Shown: positions 10,269 to 25,200 of the stretch, in pieces | Position numbering within the stretch: the first letter of the stretch is position 1 | How the letters are laid out: every line of letters begins with the position of its first letter | From: Tubiluchus corallicola | Taxonomy: Eukaryota > Priapulida > Priapulimorpha > Priapulimorphida > Tubiluchidae | Assembly: GCA_030141605.1 (NCBI GenBank) | Contig: JAQGDQ010000077.1 | Span: 616,001 to 680,000, forward strand | Direction: 5' to 3' | Length of the DNA: 64,000 bases | Program-made: the position numbers and the translations under genes | The notes under the pieces: generated by a model | Seen by the model: only the letters and a program-made list of their open reading frames with translations | Database searches by the model: none | What the model was told of the DNA's origin: nothing

Positions 10269-13200
10269 ATGATAGCTGAACTCGAGGATTATGCAGCTAG
10301 TGTTGTAGATGTGAATGTATTTCCTCATAGGAGTCGCTCTTTGTCTTCACTTGAGCTGGGTATTGCCAGCATAAAAAATGCCGATAGAGAAATTCTGTCT
10401 CAGTACAGCGCAGATTCAACTGGTAAGTTTTGTGTTGAAGTAGGGTGAAATTTTTGTTATATATTTGCCCAAATGTAACTTGAACATGTATGCCAAACAA
10501 ACTAAAATAAAGTTAGAACTTAGAATGTTGTGTTCCCAAAACTCTATGAAGTTTAGTTTAGATAGTAGGTCAAATTCAAAGGAAATTTGTCAGTTGGTCA
10601 TGGGTATTTTTATAATGTAACAAGCAACTTTAGCATATATTGTTGTTCTCTATGTCTTTGTTTTCTAAACTTTCACTTGTTTGCTGAACAGTGTTTAACA
10701 TGAACAGTTTTGTTTAGCGAGAAGCGAAGTCCAGGTTAAAGGAAAAATATTGCCTCTATGTTGAATTTTCGATCCAATTCCAATGCACTTACAGCGCTTT
10801 CATTCCAGATTCATTTTAAGTTGCAGTTGGAATTATCAGATTCAAATTGGGATCTTATTAAAGTTATTGTAAGAGCATAAAATTGAGTCCGAACATTATT
10901 GACAATTGGCGCATAGCACAAGAAAATCTCAAGTTGAGTCTGAACATTATTGTCATTTAGTGCATCGTATATGGCTTCATAAGGAATATTTCAGAAATTT
11001 TACCAGTGACCTTTGAGGAGGATGGTGCTAGACAGCACGACATCGTTTGATGTAGCCCAGGCAATTCCAGTTTCATTATTTTATTTAGCATATTTCATTT
11101 TTGCAGTTAACTGTTAGGGAAGATTTATACTTGGATAATTGTTATTTAGTTGTAAAACATTTTTTGGGCGCGTTACCAGCTTAATTAATTCATTTCCAAG
11201 GATTGGCGAGCCTTTTAAAACTACCGAACTGCTTTCTTTTGAAGTGTTTTCCTTTCTAATCAGTCGTGCATCGTAAGTGACAAAAAATTATAGGTGTACA
11301 CTGTATATGCTATATTGCTGTCCATATATGAAGTTAACTGCAATGCTAAGAACTTAAAGACCATTGTCCCTGTAAATAATCTACACCTAGAAAAACATTC
11401 TGATCGATCCTGAAAGTTATACGCACAAGCAGTTAACATTTAGGAACATTAATGCCATAATAGCTTCCTCGTTTTAGTGTGCGCAACGGTTTTCCTTTAA
11501 AATCTGGTTTTTCCATTCATTTTTACACAGTCCATTGCCTGTGTTTACTCCCCGTTATTCCAGAAGCTTTTATTCCACACACAAGACACTTCAAACAGCC
11601 AAATGAGGTTGTGTTATTTCTACAATCATTGCCTGCATAATTATTTTCGCTTAATTGCTTCGCTGACCAATCGGGCTGTTATTTTGACATAGCTAGTTTA
11701 AATAGACACTGACCCGATAGACGTTTTCATTGTAGGCTTGTAGCCGTCTTGTCTTGTGTGGTGTTGCTGTTACAGCACTAGCTGGTGGTAAAGCAACAGC
11801 GAAGAATAAGCTGTGGAATGAGTGACCCTAGTTTCTTATACATTTGGCAGTGAATAACTGTAACAGTTTCTTTGAGAAAAGTAGCCTTCTTTACTATTGA
11901 AGTAACATCTCTCTTTCAAAATCTGTACAGTGTGACACTTTTGCAGTGGTAAACGTCAGGATAATGTGTATAACGTATTATATAGTTGAACTTCAGCGGT
12001 GTGGCTTCTACATCTTATTATTTTTCATAAAAGCTCTTCCACGGATATTTGTGCTTTTTTAGAAACAGGAGTAAGAGGTGTTTTCCGATTTTCTCGATTT
12101 TCATTATAGAACTTAACAATGTCAAATGAGGTGAAGATAGATGTAACAAGTGATCAGTCAGACACTCAGGATGACGGAGATCTGGCTCCTTTAGGAATGA
12201 GTCCAAGGTCTTGCCGAAATAGAAGCAGACATTTTTCTCAAGATAAAAGTCTTGACATTCCCATCATTCAGTTCACACCCGCGGCTGCTCAAGATACCTC
12301 TGTACCATTGATGGGTAATGGCCATGTACCTTCATCAAGCAATACTCTTGGAGTTTCCAGAAGAAGACGGACAACATCACTTTTGGTGTTTAACACAGCT
12401 TCTCATTCCACCGACACAAGTCTGGCCCTACCGTGTTTGACAAAAGGGCGCCAGAGCAAAGCACTAAAACGCAGCGCCACAGCACCTGGTGAACTACTCA
12501 CTGATAAGAAAATACTTGGCTTTGTCAACAATAATATCCTAAATGCAGTTATACCAAATGTTTATGGAACATTTTACGATGGTATTGATGATGAATTTTC
12601 ATAGATATTTATTTTTTTGCAGATATAGGTGTGATCAAATATATGCATGGCAGCTGCCGTCGCGCTGCAACCCAACTATCCCACAAAGCCCAACTTGTAT
12701 TGATTTGAGCTAATATGATTTAAATAAGCTATTAACACTTTTTCTGTTGAACATTTATGAAGTTGTGTTTTACCAGGTTGCTAAATTGCTGTATTCCATT
12801 ACCAAAAATTCTTTTAAAAAATTCTGCAGAATTTCATGCATCACTCAATCAACTTGATGACTGTATACTATTTGACTGTTTATATGTCAAATTTTTTTAG
12901 GTACGTATAATGTGTTAGATCCTTTAGAACAAGACTTGCCACCTGGTTTGGGGCAGTATGAGGATTTCCATACAATAGACTGGTTGCGAGACATAGCCCG
13001 AGACAGACTAAGACATCGGCATATAGTGAAGAAAAAAACTGTTTCTTGTTGGGAATTGACCAAAGGTTTACACGATGCCTGGTCCGGTTGGATGTGTGTA
13101 CTTCTTGTAGGGTTATTAGCTGGTATGTGTTAGCAGTTATCCGCAAAATTTTTGTTAGTTTTTCTTGTTGCTGTTGATCATACTTTTTATTTCTGTTCTT

Positions 13201-16200
13201 AACATGAGTTATTTAATGGAATTAATCCACAGTTTTCCAGAGTTTTTAAAACTGAACATGGCTCTCTTTTACACATGCTTACTAGTAAAATTTACATGTT
13301 TTTCAGTTTTTTTCTCAAAATTTCATACCTTGAAAAAAGATATTCCTATACAACTATTATTGTAAAACTGTCTGCCCATAAAGCTGATGTTTTTGATATT
13401 TCATTATACTACAGTTGTACATTTTGAAAGTGAATGTAGCATACCTGTTAGACATGTGATGCTTTGGAGATACATTTGGGCTACAACTATAACATAATTT
13501 ATTTCTTTTTTCACTGAAAAGTATTTAAATTTGCCATTATGCATATACACACTTCCATCATTTGCAGATCTACAAAATTTACCAAAACTCTTCTTTATGA
13601 ACATTATTGTAGTTTTTCAGTGTTTAGTCACAGATGCAGAGGTGCTTTGTTGCAGAGTGGGCCAAGAATATTCTTGATTAGAAAATAGATTATGAAATTA
13701 TAAACACTGTTATGACTGTACTACAGGGTATAACAAAACTGATGTAGTAATCTATTAGATTTGCAGACACATTTATGTTTTGATTATTTCCAAATAAGCA
13801 TATTGATTTTTTCAAATGGGTATCACATTATCTGTTACTTAACGTAGAATTTGACGTAAAAAATCTTTCAAATTGAAAATGTGACGAGGAAAATTAGAAG
13901 ATGCTAAATTAAGCGTTTTTGCAACCATGAATTTGTCCTTGTGTTGAAATCAAAGATTTCTGAAAACATTTAGCTCTGCTCCAATTTAGGTAGAGCTGCT
14001 TAATGGTAGTCTTTCATGTTGATGTATATCAGCATTTTTTAATTTTGCATAGTGTGAATATCTGCTTTCTCTGTACTGTGTATGGTTGTCCAAGTTTATC
14101 ACTGACACTTTTCTTCAAAATTCCTCAAGTCTCAGTGCAAAACCAGTAACTGTGAGAGGTACTATAGTGGATTTCATTTCAAGCTCATCTCGTTTACTTT
14201 CCTGTCTTCATCTTGATTACTTTAGTGCTTTTCTTTCAGGTTTAACAGCTGGTGTTGTAGACATTGGGGCTAGTTGGATGAGCGATATCAAAAATGGCAT
14301 ATGTCCAGGACAGTTCTGGTTTGGAAGAGAGCAATGTTGCTGGGACTCTAATGATACTGATTTTGATGAGCGACACTGTTCGGAGGTATTTTTAATGATA
14401 CAACAGAACTTGAACTACAATAAGTTATTTCCCAACTAAGTACCATTTTTAGATTGAAACCTATACAACCCATTACATAATAAACTTTATTTTAGAATTA
14501 CTTGTGTCAGTTTCTTTCCTTCACGCATTAACCAAATTGAACACATTACTCAGTGGTATGCATGGTATTGTTCCTTTTTTAGGTTTTTGCTGTTCAGTTT
14601 GTTGATGACAACAACACTAGCAAAGTTCAAGCTGTTTAAATGATTTTTTAGCTGATCTGTAGTTCACTTATCTTTGCTTAAGTGTTCACTCATGCCACTT
14701 AAGTGCTTTTCGTTATTTCACTTCATGAATATTATATAGTTTTTTTAACATTTTATTGCAAGCACTAAGCAGCACTAAGCATTGTGTTACAGGCATTGCC
14801 ATGTTGGACTTTCAAATAAGGAAAGTGGTGGTGTCATCTGAAAACTTCAATGCATTATTTATTGACACATGTAATTTTCTCCTGATGTGTAAGTGTTTAT
14901 AAGGGTCTTATGAGTTAGGGCTTAATTTTGCTCTTTTGAAATGAATTGCTTCAAATTCTGTTTGTTTTGTATGGAATCCTTTGAATACATGAGTCATGCA
15001 ATATAATACTTCTGTGCTATCACATCTACAATATCTTAAGACCTATAACTTCATTATATTTTTTGTGTATTTTTAGTGGTATACGTGGCCAAATGTGTTT
15101 GGCATGTATAACGAGGACAATGGTTGGTACTACTTAGTACAGTACATTACCTATGTGTTCTGGGCTGTCATTATGTCCTTGCTGGCGGTTACACTTGTGC
15201 GTCAATTTGCACCATATGCATGCGGATCTGGAATCCCAGAAGTAAGCGATATTTCAATTTTATTTAGCTATATATATATCAGAATTGATTTTTTGTATTA
15301 TTTTCTCTGTTTAACTTGAGTTTTTCAGCCTATTTTGAATTCAATTAAACTCTTGGGCATTTTGTTTGAATTAACAGTTTAGTATTAACATTTAATACCA
15401 AGGAGTCTTTTAAGATTTACTTTGTTTTAATTGCACAAAATATTTTCAAAAAGTTATTTTTTTAGGTTTATAGTCTCTGGCAATGTCTTTGTTTCTGTTA
15501 CTGCCCTTTGGAGCTTTTTTGTGGACAATGTATATTTGACTTGACATGAAGTGTTGATTGTGTTGCTCCCATGGTCAAACTGTTTTTGTCAGGCTTGTAC
15601 CTTGAGTAAAAACAGAAACAACTTTACCCTGAGCAAATATGCAGTTAAGCATGTGATCATTAAATTGGAAAGACATAACTTGAAATCAACTTGACTTAGA
15701 CTAAATTCACAGCAACCTAAGGAACAATAAAAACGACATTTCTTCTCACCATTTGCTATTGGCTTTTTCAGATTAAAACAATACTTAGTGGCTTTATAAT
15801 AAGAGGATACCTCGGCAAGTGGACATATGTCATCAAGTCTGTGACGATGATGATGGCGACATCAGCGGGACTTAGTTTAGGTAAAGAGGGGCCGATGGTG
15901 CACATGGCATGCTGTGTGGGAAACATAATGTCTTATCTTTTTCCTAAGTATGGAAAAAATGAAGCCAAGAAAAGAGAGGTTAGTTTGCTAATTTTTTTAA
16001 ATGATGACTCAGACATGGTATAATTTATACATTTACATATTTATTTATTCGTAACCCACAATAGTAAACTTGAGGTAGTTATATATAACTTACACTATAA
16101 CTTACTGTGTTCCCATGGTCAGTTTTACAGACTGGCAGTAGGCCACATTGCCTTGAGTACAAAATTCTTTCCTTTTGCTTTTTCACTGTTAAATGCAGAG

Positions 16201-19200
16201 TTTGCAAGCCATTCTTAATAAAGTATATTTTTCTCATTGTTCATCCAGATGCATATAATAATGGTTGATAATATAATTAATTTACCATTTGCTTTTTTTT
16301 GTCTTTTGCACTTTGTGCTTTGAAATAATAGATATTCTTCAAGAATTAACATGCATAAATCATCGAACTTCCTTTCGGTATATTTTTGATAAAATGTGTC
16401 ATCATCACAGTTATAGGTGTCATATGTAGCATGAAAAAAGTAATGTTCTTTATAGTGATGTATGTGAGTTAATTTATTCATTGATACCTGTCAGATTGAT
16501 AATTTAGCAAATAAACATGAAATTTAGTAGATATGCGTGAATATGTTTGTGTGTGTGTGTGTGCTTTCGCAAAGCTCCCAGTCAGATCTCAGACCAGTTT
16601 TGCCATGTAAGCACAGGTTCTGCGTTGAAATGCTGATTGATCACAATTTTTCAGTTCCTCCATCAATTAGTCTAGCAGTGCCTCCTTCAATTATTTACCC
16701 GTTACGCTTATTGTCGTAACCATCCACGTCTTTCTTAATGTGTGGTTTTGGAGAGCTAGGCATATGTGCCTGCCTTTGTTTATCCAAGTGTTTTACATTA
16801 TATTTTCAAAATGGTGAAAATGCTGAAACCAGACCAATCAAACTTGGCACAGAAATGTAGGTAAGTACTGGCTGGGAAAGGTCAAAAGGCCACACAGACA
16901 CATTTCGTCTCGATTTGACCTTAAAAATGTTTTCGTGGTGCATTCACTAAAGTGGTTTGGAATTTAGTTCAGTTTACCATTTGCAGTTTTGCTGTTTAGC
17001 AATTGATTCACTTTGTAGATAATTTTGCTGTCACTTTTCTCTAGTTAGCTATATTATATTCAATAAGTTAATTCATTCGTTTGTTTCAGATTTTATCTGC
17101 AGCATCAGCAGCAGGTGTCTCTGTTGCATTTGGCGCTCCAATTGGTGGAGTGTTATTTAGTCTGGAAGAGGTATGGATTTCATACAGATATGTCATACTT
17201 CTTATTTTTTCACTCGTACTAAAATATAGTGTAGTGCAATCCAAATTAGTTGCTCAATAAATTTTGCGTGTAGACATTTGTATATTGACTGAAACTTATG
17301 TAAAAATGGGAATAAATATTGCTAAATTTGGGTTTTAACCGATGAAAAATTTGATCTTACTAGCTTAACCTTTTTCTTTTACTAAGTTTTTTGTGAAAAC
17401 TTCCTGTGACGCAGATTAAAGCTATCATAAAAAAAATGTGCATTACAAAGATGCATTATCATCTAGTGTATAAACTGAGCCTTAGAAAACCAGTTATTAA
17501 CAAAATTTAATGTGCATTATCAATTTTATTGATAAAGATCATTACATGTGAATTAGTTCCTTAATGTTTTTGTGACTTCTTTTTTCACACTCATTAGCTA
17601 TTTATGTATCAAAAATTTTTTAGTCCATATTATGTTTAGCGAGAACTGAGATTTTGTGTAACACTTCATCTTACAAACAAGAGAAATTGGAGATTTTATA
17701 TATTCAACCAGTGTTACTCTGAGCTGGATATAATGTAAGCCGCGAGGAGAAAAGCAGCTTCACAAAGAATGAACTTATGCTAACCAATAATCCTTGTCAT
17801 ACAGATAATCCATTTGCTGTGTTATGCTTACTACTCTCAGAGAATATGTTGCATCATATTGGTGCTAAATTCAATGTATAATTAGTAAGTTTAATTATTA
17901 ATAATTTTGTAATCATTTTCCTGGAAAGTGCCAGTAAGATTTTAATAATCAATTTCTTCAATTTAGGTTAGCTACTATTTTCCACTAAAAACATTATGGC
18001 GATCGTTTTTTTGTGCCATGGTAGCTTCATTTGTTCTGCGATCAATCAATCCATTTGGAACGTCGCATTTAGTCATGTTCTACATTGATTACAACAATCA
18101 GTGGTTCTTTTTCGAGTTAATTCCATTCATTCTTTTAGGAATATTTGGGGTAAGTATTCTGGAATATAGACTAAGATTCCTTTATTTCTTTTTTATAACT
18201 TTTAAAGTAACTTATTTTTCCATCTTATGGATTTGAAGTTTGGGTCCCTTTAAAGTACTATATTTCTACTTGTTGTCATCTGAGTGATTTGAGGTTACTC
18301 TTCATTACTGTATGCTGGATTTTCTGGAATGTTGTAATTAATCTTGCGTGTATCTTGTTAACTTGGTATTTTGCTATATTGTAGTTTTGCAATGTTGGTT
18401 ATTCGTAGACTAGTCAACACAAACTTCTTTTTCGTTAGCTCATCATTCATAGGAACCATAAACGATTCCTAAGTAATTTCAATTGACTTAAACAAAACAA
18501 ACAGATGGCATTTCAAAGACAAATTTCTATTGATTTTTCGCATTATAAGTAATATATTTTTAAATTATTGGTAAATATTTGACAGTATTTAAACTGCTTA
18601 AAGAAGAGGAAGCTGCTCATTTCAGTTAACAAGCAACAAAGTTTTTGTTTCTATTCATTTTTAATATAATGATGATCTTTCTTTTCAGGGCCTAGTTGGT
18701 GCTTTCTTTATTAAAGCCAATATATATTGGTGTAAATATAGAAAGAATTCTCGGTTGGGTCTTTACCCAACTGCAGAGGTAAGCCATCAGTTGCTGTTTA
18801 TTATGTTAATAGTGTTATATGACTAGTGATCCTACATTTGAGATACAGTTTTGCTTTATTGCTGATGGTCTAGCTAATTTCCTTGTACCACATGTCTATC
18901 TTGATTTGAGTTTTCTGAATCTAGCTACATTTTCGATAATTGTAAAGAAAATATTGACATACTGATAGCAGGTTTGTCATGATTAATTCTAAAACAGAAT
19001 TACCAGTAAAAAGTTTTGTGACTGTGTTACCTTTCACAGGATGTAAAATGGTTACCTCGGTTTCTTTTGAGATTGGCGTTAGGCTTTGCAAATTGCAAAT
19101 GTGCAGAAATTGTTTGACGATAACTACGATTATTCTCAAAAAAATTGGTTTTGATTTTTCTTTTCAGGTTTTAATCATCACGCTCGTTACTGCATTGATT

Positions 19201-22200
19201 AGTTTTCCTAATCCATATACAAGAATGAGCACCAGTGAGTTAATTACGCAGCTCTTCCAGCAGTGTGGTCCTGAGGACAGCACTCCTCTCTGGTGAGTAT
19301 TCTTCTTTGTTACCCTACTTGTTTTTCATGTCAATCTTGCAGAAACATGATTGTTTTGTTTTATTTTATGATATTTCTTTTAATACGTTATTTACAGGTT
19401 AAGTCGAAAAATTTACACTTAGGTATTTATGCTACAGCATCAATGAACATTACAAAATGTACTTTAAGTGTACAATGAAGGATACAGTAATATACAAGGG
19501 TGGTAAATAACCTTTTGTTAGGAGGCTACAAAAATAGCATGTTGCTTTACAGAACAGTTTACTGCATCAAAGTGCTGCTGAAACAATAGAGAATGTACCA
19601 TGGCTCAATACTTAGTGGTTTCAGTTGCTTTTGCACCCCTTAACAAATGGTTAAGTACTACCCTACATATCATTTTATACCAAAATGTTACACTTACTGA
19701 GTTTAAATCAAAAGCCAAACACTTGGGAAGTTGGGCTTATTTTAATATATGAAAAAAATGTTAGAAAGTTTCAGCAATAAAATTGCAATAAGCATTTCTT
19801 GTAATTAGTAAGGTCATTTTAAAGTTGCCATTACTTCACACTTTGGGCGTGCTCCTTTTGAACGAGAACGGGTGTCATCCGCTTACTGTGCAGCATAAAC
19901 ACTTATTCTGCCAGGTGCTTCAGTAAACTTTTCTTGCAGCTGCAGTGACTATTATCAACTAGAACAATTAAAACCCTTAAATGAGAGATTATTAATACAA
20001 TTTATTTTGTTTTTTGATGAATCCTGTTGCCCACAATGTAATAAAAACCAGTCACCCACGATAATATAATAGCCTCTAAATTAGCTAAGTAATGTGGACA
20101 TAGAACACAAAGATTTAGTTGGCCAAAATGGTGAGATTCCTCAGTGAACTACAGAAGCGTTGTTACGTGTGCTTTCGTGCTGTCCACAAGTATCATTTCT
20201 TTCAAATATGCCCGTAGCGAAGTTCATTTGGTCCTGAGATACAAATTATTTAAATTTCTTTTGCACTTTAAGTGAGGCATTTTATCTGCTTGCATTATGT
20301 AGTAATTTAAATATTTTTAAGTGTAAATTAAAATGCAACGAGTGCCATTTCTGGTTGATTTTCCTTTAAATTAGAAAAATTCGAAATGAATTTTTTTTTT
20401 AATTTACAAATTTCAGCAAATGAGTCAATTCTTACTTTTACATTTGTTTGTAATATTTAGTGCAATTTTACTTTATTGCCGTGATGTGCTAAAATGCGAT
20501 AATAGGTACTCTCAAAGAGCTTATCAGGTTTAATCGTTATTATAGGATCTAGTAATTCATTTGTCAAATTATATTTTCCTTGTCATTCAAAACTTACTGG
20601 AAGAGGATTGAACTGAGTGGCCTGATTGTTAAACAAATAGAAAACTTTGTTAAACGTTTTATTGAAAATACATTAATCAGATAGCAGTGGCATTGAATTC
20701 ACAGCTATTTAATTGTTTTAGATTCAAAAATTTGATTATTGTAGGTTGTTGATATGTTATTACATCTTTAACTGATAATCTAGAAATTAAGATTACAAAT
20801 AGCTAATTAGTCAAAATCATAGTGTGTGTGCGTCTGAAGGAAGTGTACATTGTGTCACCTATGTTGTTGTCTTGTTAAGCACCTATTTGTCTATTACAGC
20901 TTGCAATGGTTAACACTCAGATGTGTCCTGAACTGTGAAATACCTTCCTGATAGTCAAATAATGCAATATATCTAATTATGTTTCTCATTTTAGTTGACA
21001 TTTTTAAATATTTTTTTGTTGTTTTAGTGACTACGAGAGGAATTTCACGAATGTGAATCATGGTACAGAGAGTGGCAAGATTGGCCATGGTGTCATTGAT
21101 GCCCTCTGGCAACTTTCCTTGGCTCTAGTCTTTAAACTTCTTATTACTGTATTTACCTTTGGTATCAAGGTATGTAATTTGTGAATTTTAATTCTCCGCA
21201 TGAAAAGATAGCTTTTTCTTAGTTTGAGCTATATTATTTGTGACATGGACTACAATTTTCTAGTTTTCGTTATAAAAAATAATGTAAATAAGTGTTTCAG
21301 AGATATATTGTTAGTCAAAAGAATGTAATATTGTCATATTATTTTTATGCTGACTTAATTACCATGATAAGCAATGATGCAACAGAAGTGAAAGGTGTAA
21401 AGAACTATGAGTGAATTGCATCTTAACTGATAGTGAATTTTTATAAGTATTTTTAATGGGAGTATATATTAAACAGCATTCTCCACATTCTCTGTGCAGT
21501 ATCCTTGATCTGACAGTGATGTTTAATTAAATAGGAAAGGTTCTTTGTTTACATATCGTCTTTTTACCATTATTCAGGTACCAGCTGGAATTTTTATTCC
21601 AAGTATGGCTGTTGGTGCCATTGCAGGACGTATGCTTGGTGTTGGAGTCGAACAACTAGCTATGTAAGCTCGGATTAGTTAAACAACTTAAACAATTTTA
21701 AAAAATAAGTAAAAGTTGTGAGAAAACTTTTTGTGCTTTCAAGTGGATATTTTTATATAAAGCTTTCGTAGCTCTTTTCAGATCACACATTCAGTTATAA
21801 TACAAGCATTTAGGTATTTAGACGATCTGTGTGTGACAATCTCAGAAATGTTTTAAATTACCTCGTTTTGTTTTGATTGCTTTTAAAGCAACCCTATTCA
21901 AAAATGTTGTTAATCTTATTCTGCTTTTATTTTACAGTCAGAAGGCAGACTGGTTCCTGTTTAAAGAAGTCTGCAACACAAACGTGGCTTGCATAACTCC
22001 GGGTATTTATGCAATGGTTGGTGCTGCAGCTATGCTGGGAGGGGTAACTCGCATGACAGGTGATTGTGTAGACGGTGGTCAACTTATTTCTTTATATTGA
22101 CAGAAATAGTGATATAATATCAGTGCAAACATCAATCGGACAGTTTTTGTGCTAGTCTAGCTCGTTCAGTCAAGTTATTGGTGTATTGTTACGCTTAAAG

Positions 22201-25200
22201 CACATGCAAAATTTAAATTGCAAATTGAAGAATTTGGCCAAATGGCTTAATAAATTAGTTCTGGGGAATGCTTGTGTAAACTGTGCATGTTCAACAGTGT
22301 GTTAGGCCTACTTTTCATATTTATAGATGAAAAATCTTTCAGTAAGTGGAAAGTGTTTCTCTCTCTGTGTAGAGTTCTGTGCCATGACCTGTTCTGGTAA
22401 AATGTAATGAATTTGCTAAAAGTGCTAAGGAGGAATTTGCAAAATTATATTAAAATATAAGCCATGTGCATGCTTTTCATGACTTAAAATCAAGAATTTG
22501 TCTCATAACTAAGTAGTGGTACTAAACACTTAAATAGTAACTGTGTCATCTATATTTATGTTGTAATACGGTTATCTATGTTTAAGTAGCAATAACAATA
22601 AAGTACAATAGGCACCGCTTAATGACTCACTTTGGGATCGAAGGATTTTGACCCAATTAACCGACTGAACCTATTAACTGATGGGTGTAGTATTACCGGT
22701 ATAGAAGAAGTATGTGTCACCAGCTTACTATGCACTGCAAAGGTTTTTAATGAATTTTAGAAACAAAGTAATGCCTAATTCCTTTGTGCAGTTAAAAATT
22801 CGAAAAACAATATTTTAAAACATTATTTATATAAGTGAATTAGCAATAAATTGAAAAGTATATTTTTCCAAATCACACAAGTCTGTTTATTCGCAAAAAT
22901 AATGGAAATGCGTCCATGGTCGGCTGCTTCATTTTTTTTGGGACAAGTTGGATCAGAAAGTCTCATAATGATGAAGATGTTTAAAACTGTTGTTGTATGA
23001 GACGCAAATATGTGCTTGAACTGTTGTGGTGACCGTATTTCCCTGCATGAGGCTTCGTCTGTTAGCTCCCACTTGCTGTCGTGACATATTTATTGTACTG
23101 TACCTGCATCTCGGGCATAACAGCAACGGCAAACTGATTAAACTTTCTGTGAAAGAACGCCAGAGCTTCTAAAGCAAACCACTAGGCAAGTGATTAAATA
23201 TTTAGCTTCCAGGAATTCTTGGGTAACAAGGTCAATTGCAGTGGACGGGGAGGGTCAAAACAAACCATTAGGATATCATATTAGCGGATGATAAACGTTC
23301 CTGCTTGCACACAAAACGGCACTTAACATGATTTGTTGCTATGTATATCATATGACAAAAGCGAACTAAGATGATATAAAAGTCATAAAAACTTATTAGT
23401 CACACGAAAGTGTCTTATTGAAGCATGTGAAACAAAAATATTGAGACAATATTGAGTCTATTAAGTGGCGCCTACTGTAGTAATCTTTGAAACTATGAAC
23501 ACATTTAGCAATGGATTCAAAAATTAGTGTAATAATTTAGTAATCTTTTAAGTGTTGATGTTTTAGTGTCACTGGTTGTGATCATGTTTGAACTGACCGG
23601 TGGAATCGAATACATTGTTCCAATCATGGCCGCAGTGATGACCAGTAAGTGGGTGGGAGATGCACTAGGGAAGGAAGGGTTATATGATGCACATATAACT
23701 CTCAATGGTTATCCATTCTTGGACAGCAAAATGGAGTTTACGCATACTACTATAGCAGCTGATGTTATGAGACCAAGGTACGAGACCAAAATCTGCTGCA
23801 GAGGTTATGTTGGTTTCCCTTTTTATGTTTTTTTAAATCATAGGATGCACAAACATGTTATTTGTTAGAAATTTGATACGTTAATTTTTGCAATAGAACC
23901 TGGTTTTAGCGATGTTATCCTAATCTTGCCTAACTTTTCTGTTTTTAGACGAAATGAGTCACCATTGTGTGTTATAACTCAGGACAGTATGACAGTTGAT
24001 GATATAGGTATGTACAGTAATTTTTCTAAGCCTTTAGGATGAACACAAATGGGTTGGCAAAAAATGTATGAGGTAGAGCATTATCATATTGTGTTAGATA
24101 CTTTTTATATCCATTTTTAGATCCATCTTCTGCATATGGAAAACATGCATTTCTGAAATGTCAGCAGACATTGTAGTTGCTTTTCCTATAAACTGTGCCC
24201 AATTTTCTATAGCATTAGATTTTTGTTGAGCTTAGTTTTTTGCACTTTTGCAAAGAAATATTACTGAAGTGCCAAACTTAGGATCACTGTTGGGTAATTG
24301 CGTATAGTGAGTTTCTAAAGTGTTAGCGTAGTGCACTATTTTATACTTAACAACAAAAAACAGCTATAACACGCTAATTTAATTTGTAGCAAAATGTATG
24401 TTTTAACTGGAAGCTACTTTTTACACCACCCAGATTCCAAGAATGCTAAGTTTACAAGAAATTATTCTAGTAAATATCTGAGAACTGTTATGGTACGTTG
24501 ATTTTCTCAAGTCTTAATGCCAGCTTGGAAGTTGGAAAACGTTGTGACAAAGCTGCATGTTGTATTATGTAATTGTACATCAGTTGAATCACTTATCATG
24601 TGCATGTCATAGATCTTTGAGTTACAACAGTGAGTAACCACTCCAGCTTTTAAACACTGCCTCTTCTCACCGCTTCAGTTATGCATTGTAATTGTTCACT
24701 GGTAGCTAGCCAGGTTAACTATTGCTAGCACATGATGTTGCTTGATATGGCTAGTTGAGTTTTGATAAAATCGACAAGTACAACTTTTTGCATTGTAATA
24801 GCAAATGAAATCGAACATGAAAAAATGTGAAATTTCCCTTGCTGTTTATAACATTTAGAAGGTTTTTTGTTGTTTGTCCTCTTTAGATTACATATACATA
24901 TATTTATAATTTAGAGACAGCTGTCTATAAAATCTTGACTGCATCGTAAAATAGCACCACAAGGCTTGCACAATATCTTAGTTTTTATAGCTAATTAGTT
25001 TTCCAAGTAGCTGTAGCTGTAGCTAACTACTTTTCAAAAGCAATGAGTTGTAGCTCTAGTTAGCTACTCTTTTATTGTAGCTTATCTAACATAGTTATGA
25101 TAAGAATGTGATTGTTTGCATTTTGTGCAAACAAATTACCCACAACTGTTTGTACCTCCATCATTTCACTATTGTAAATTTATGCATCCAGCTTGCTCAA

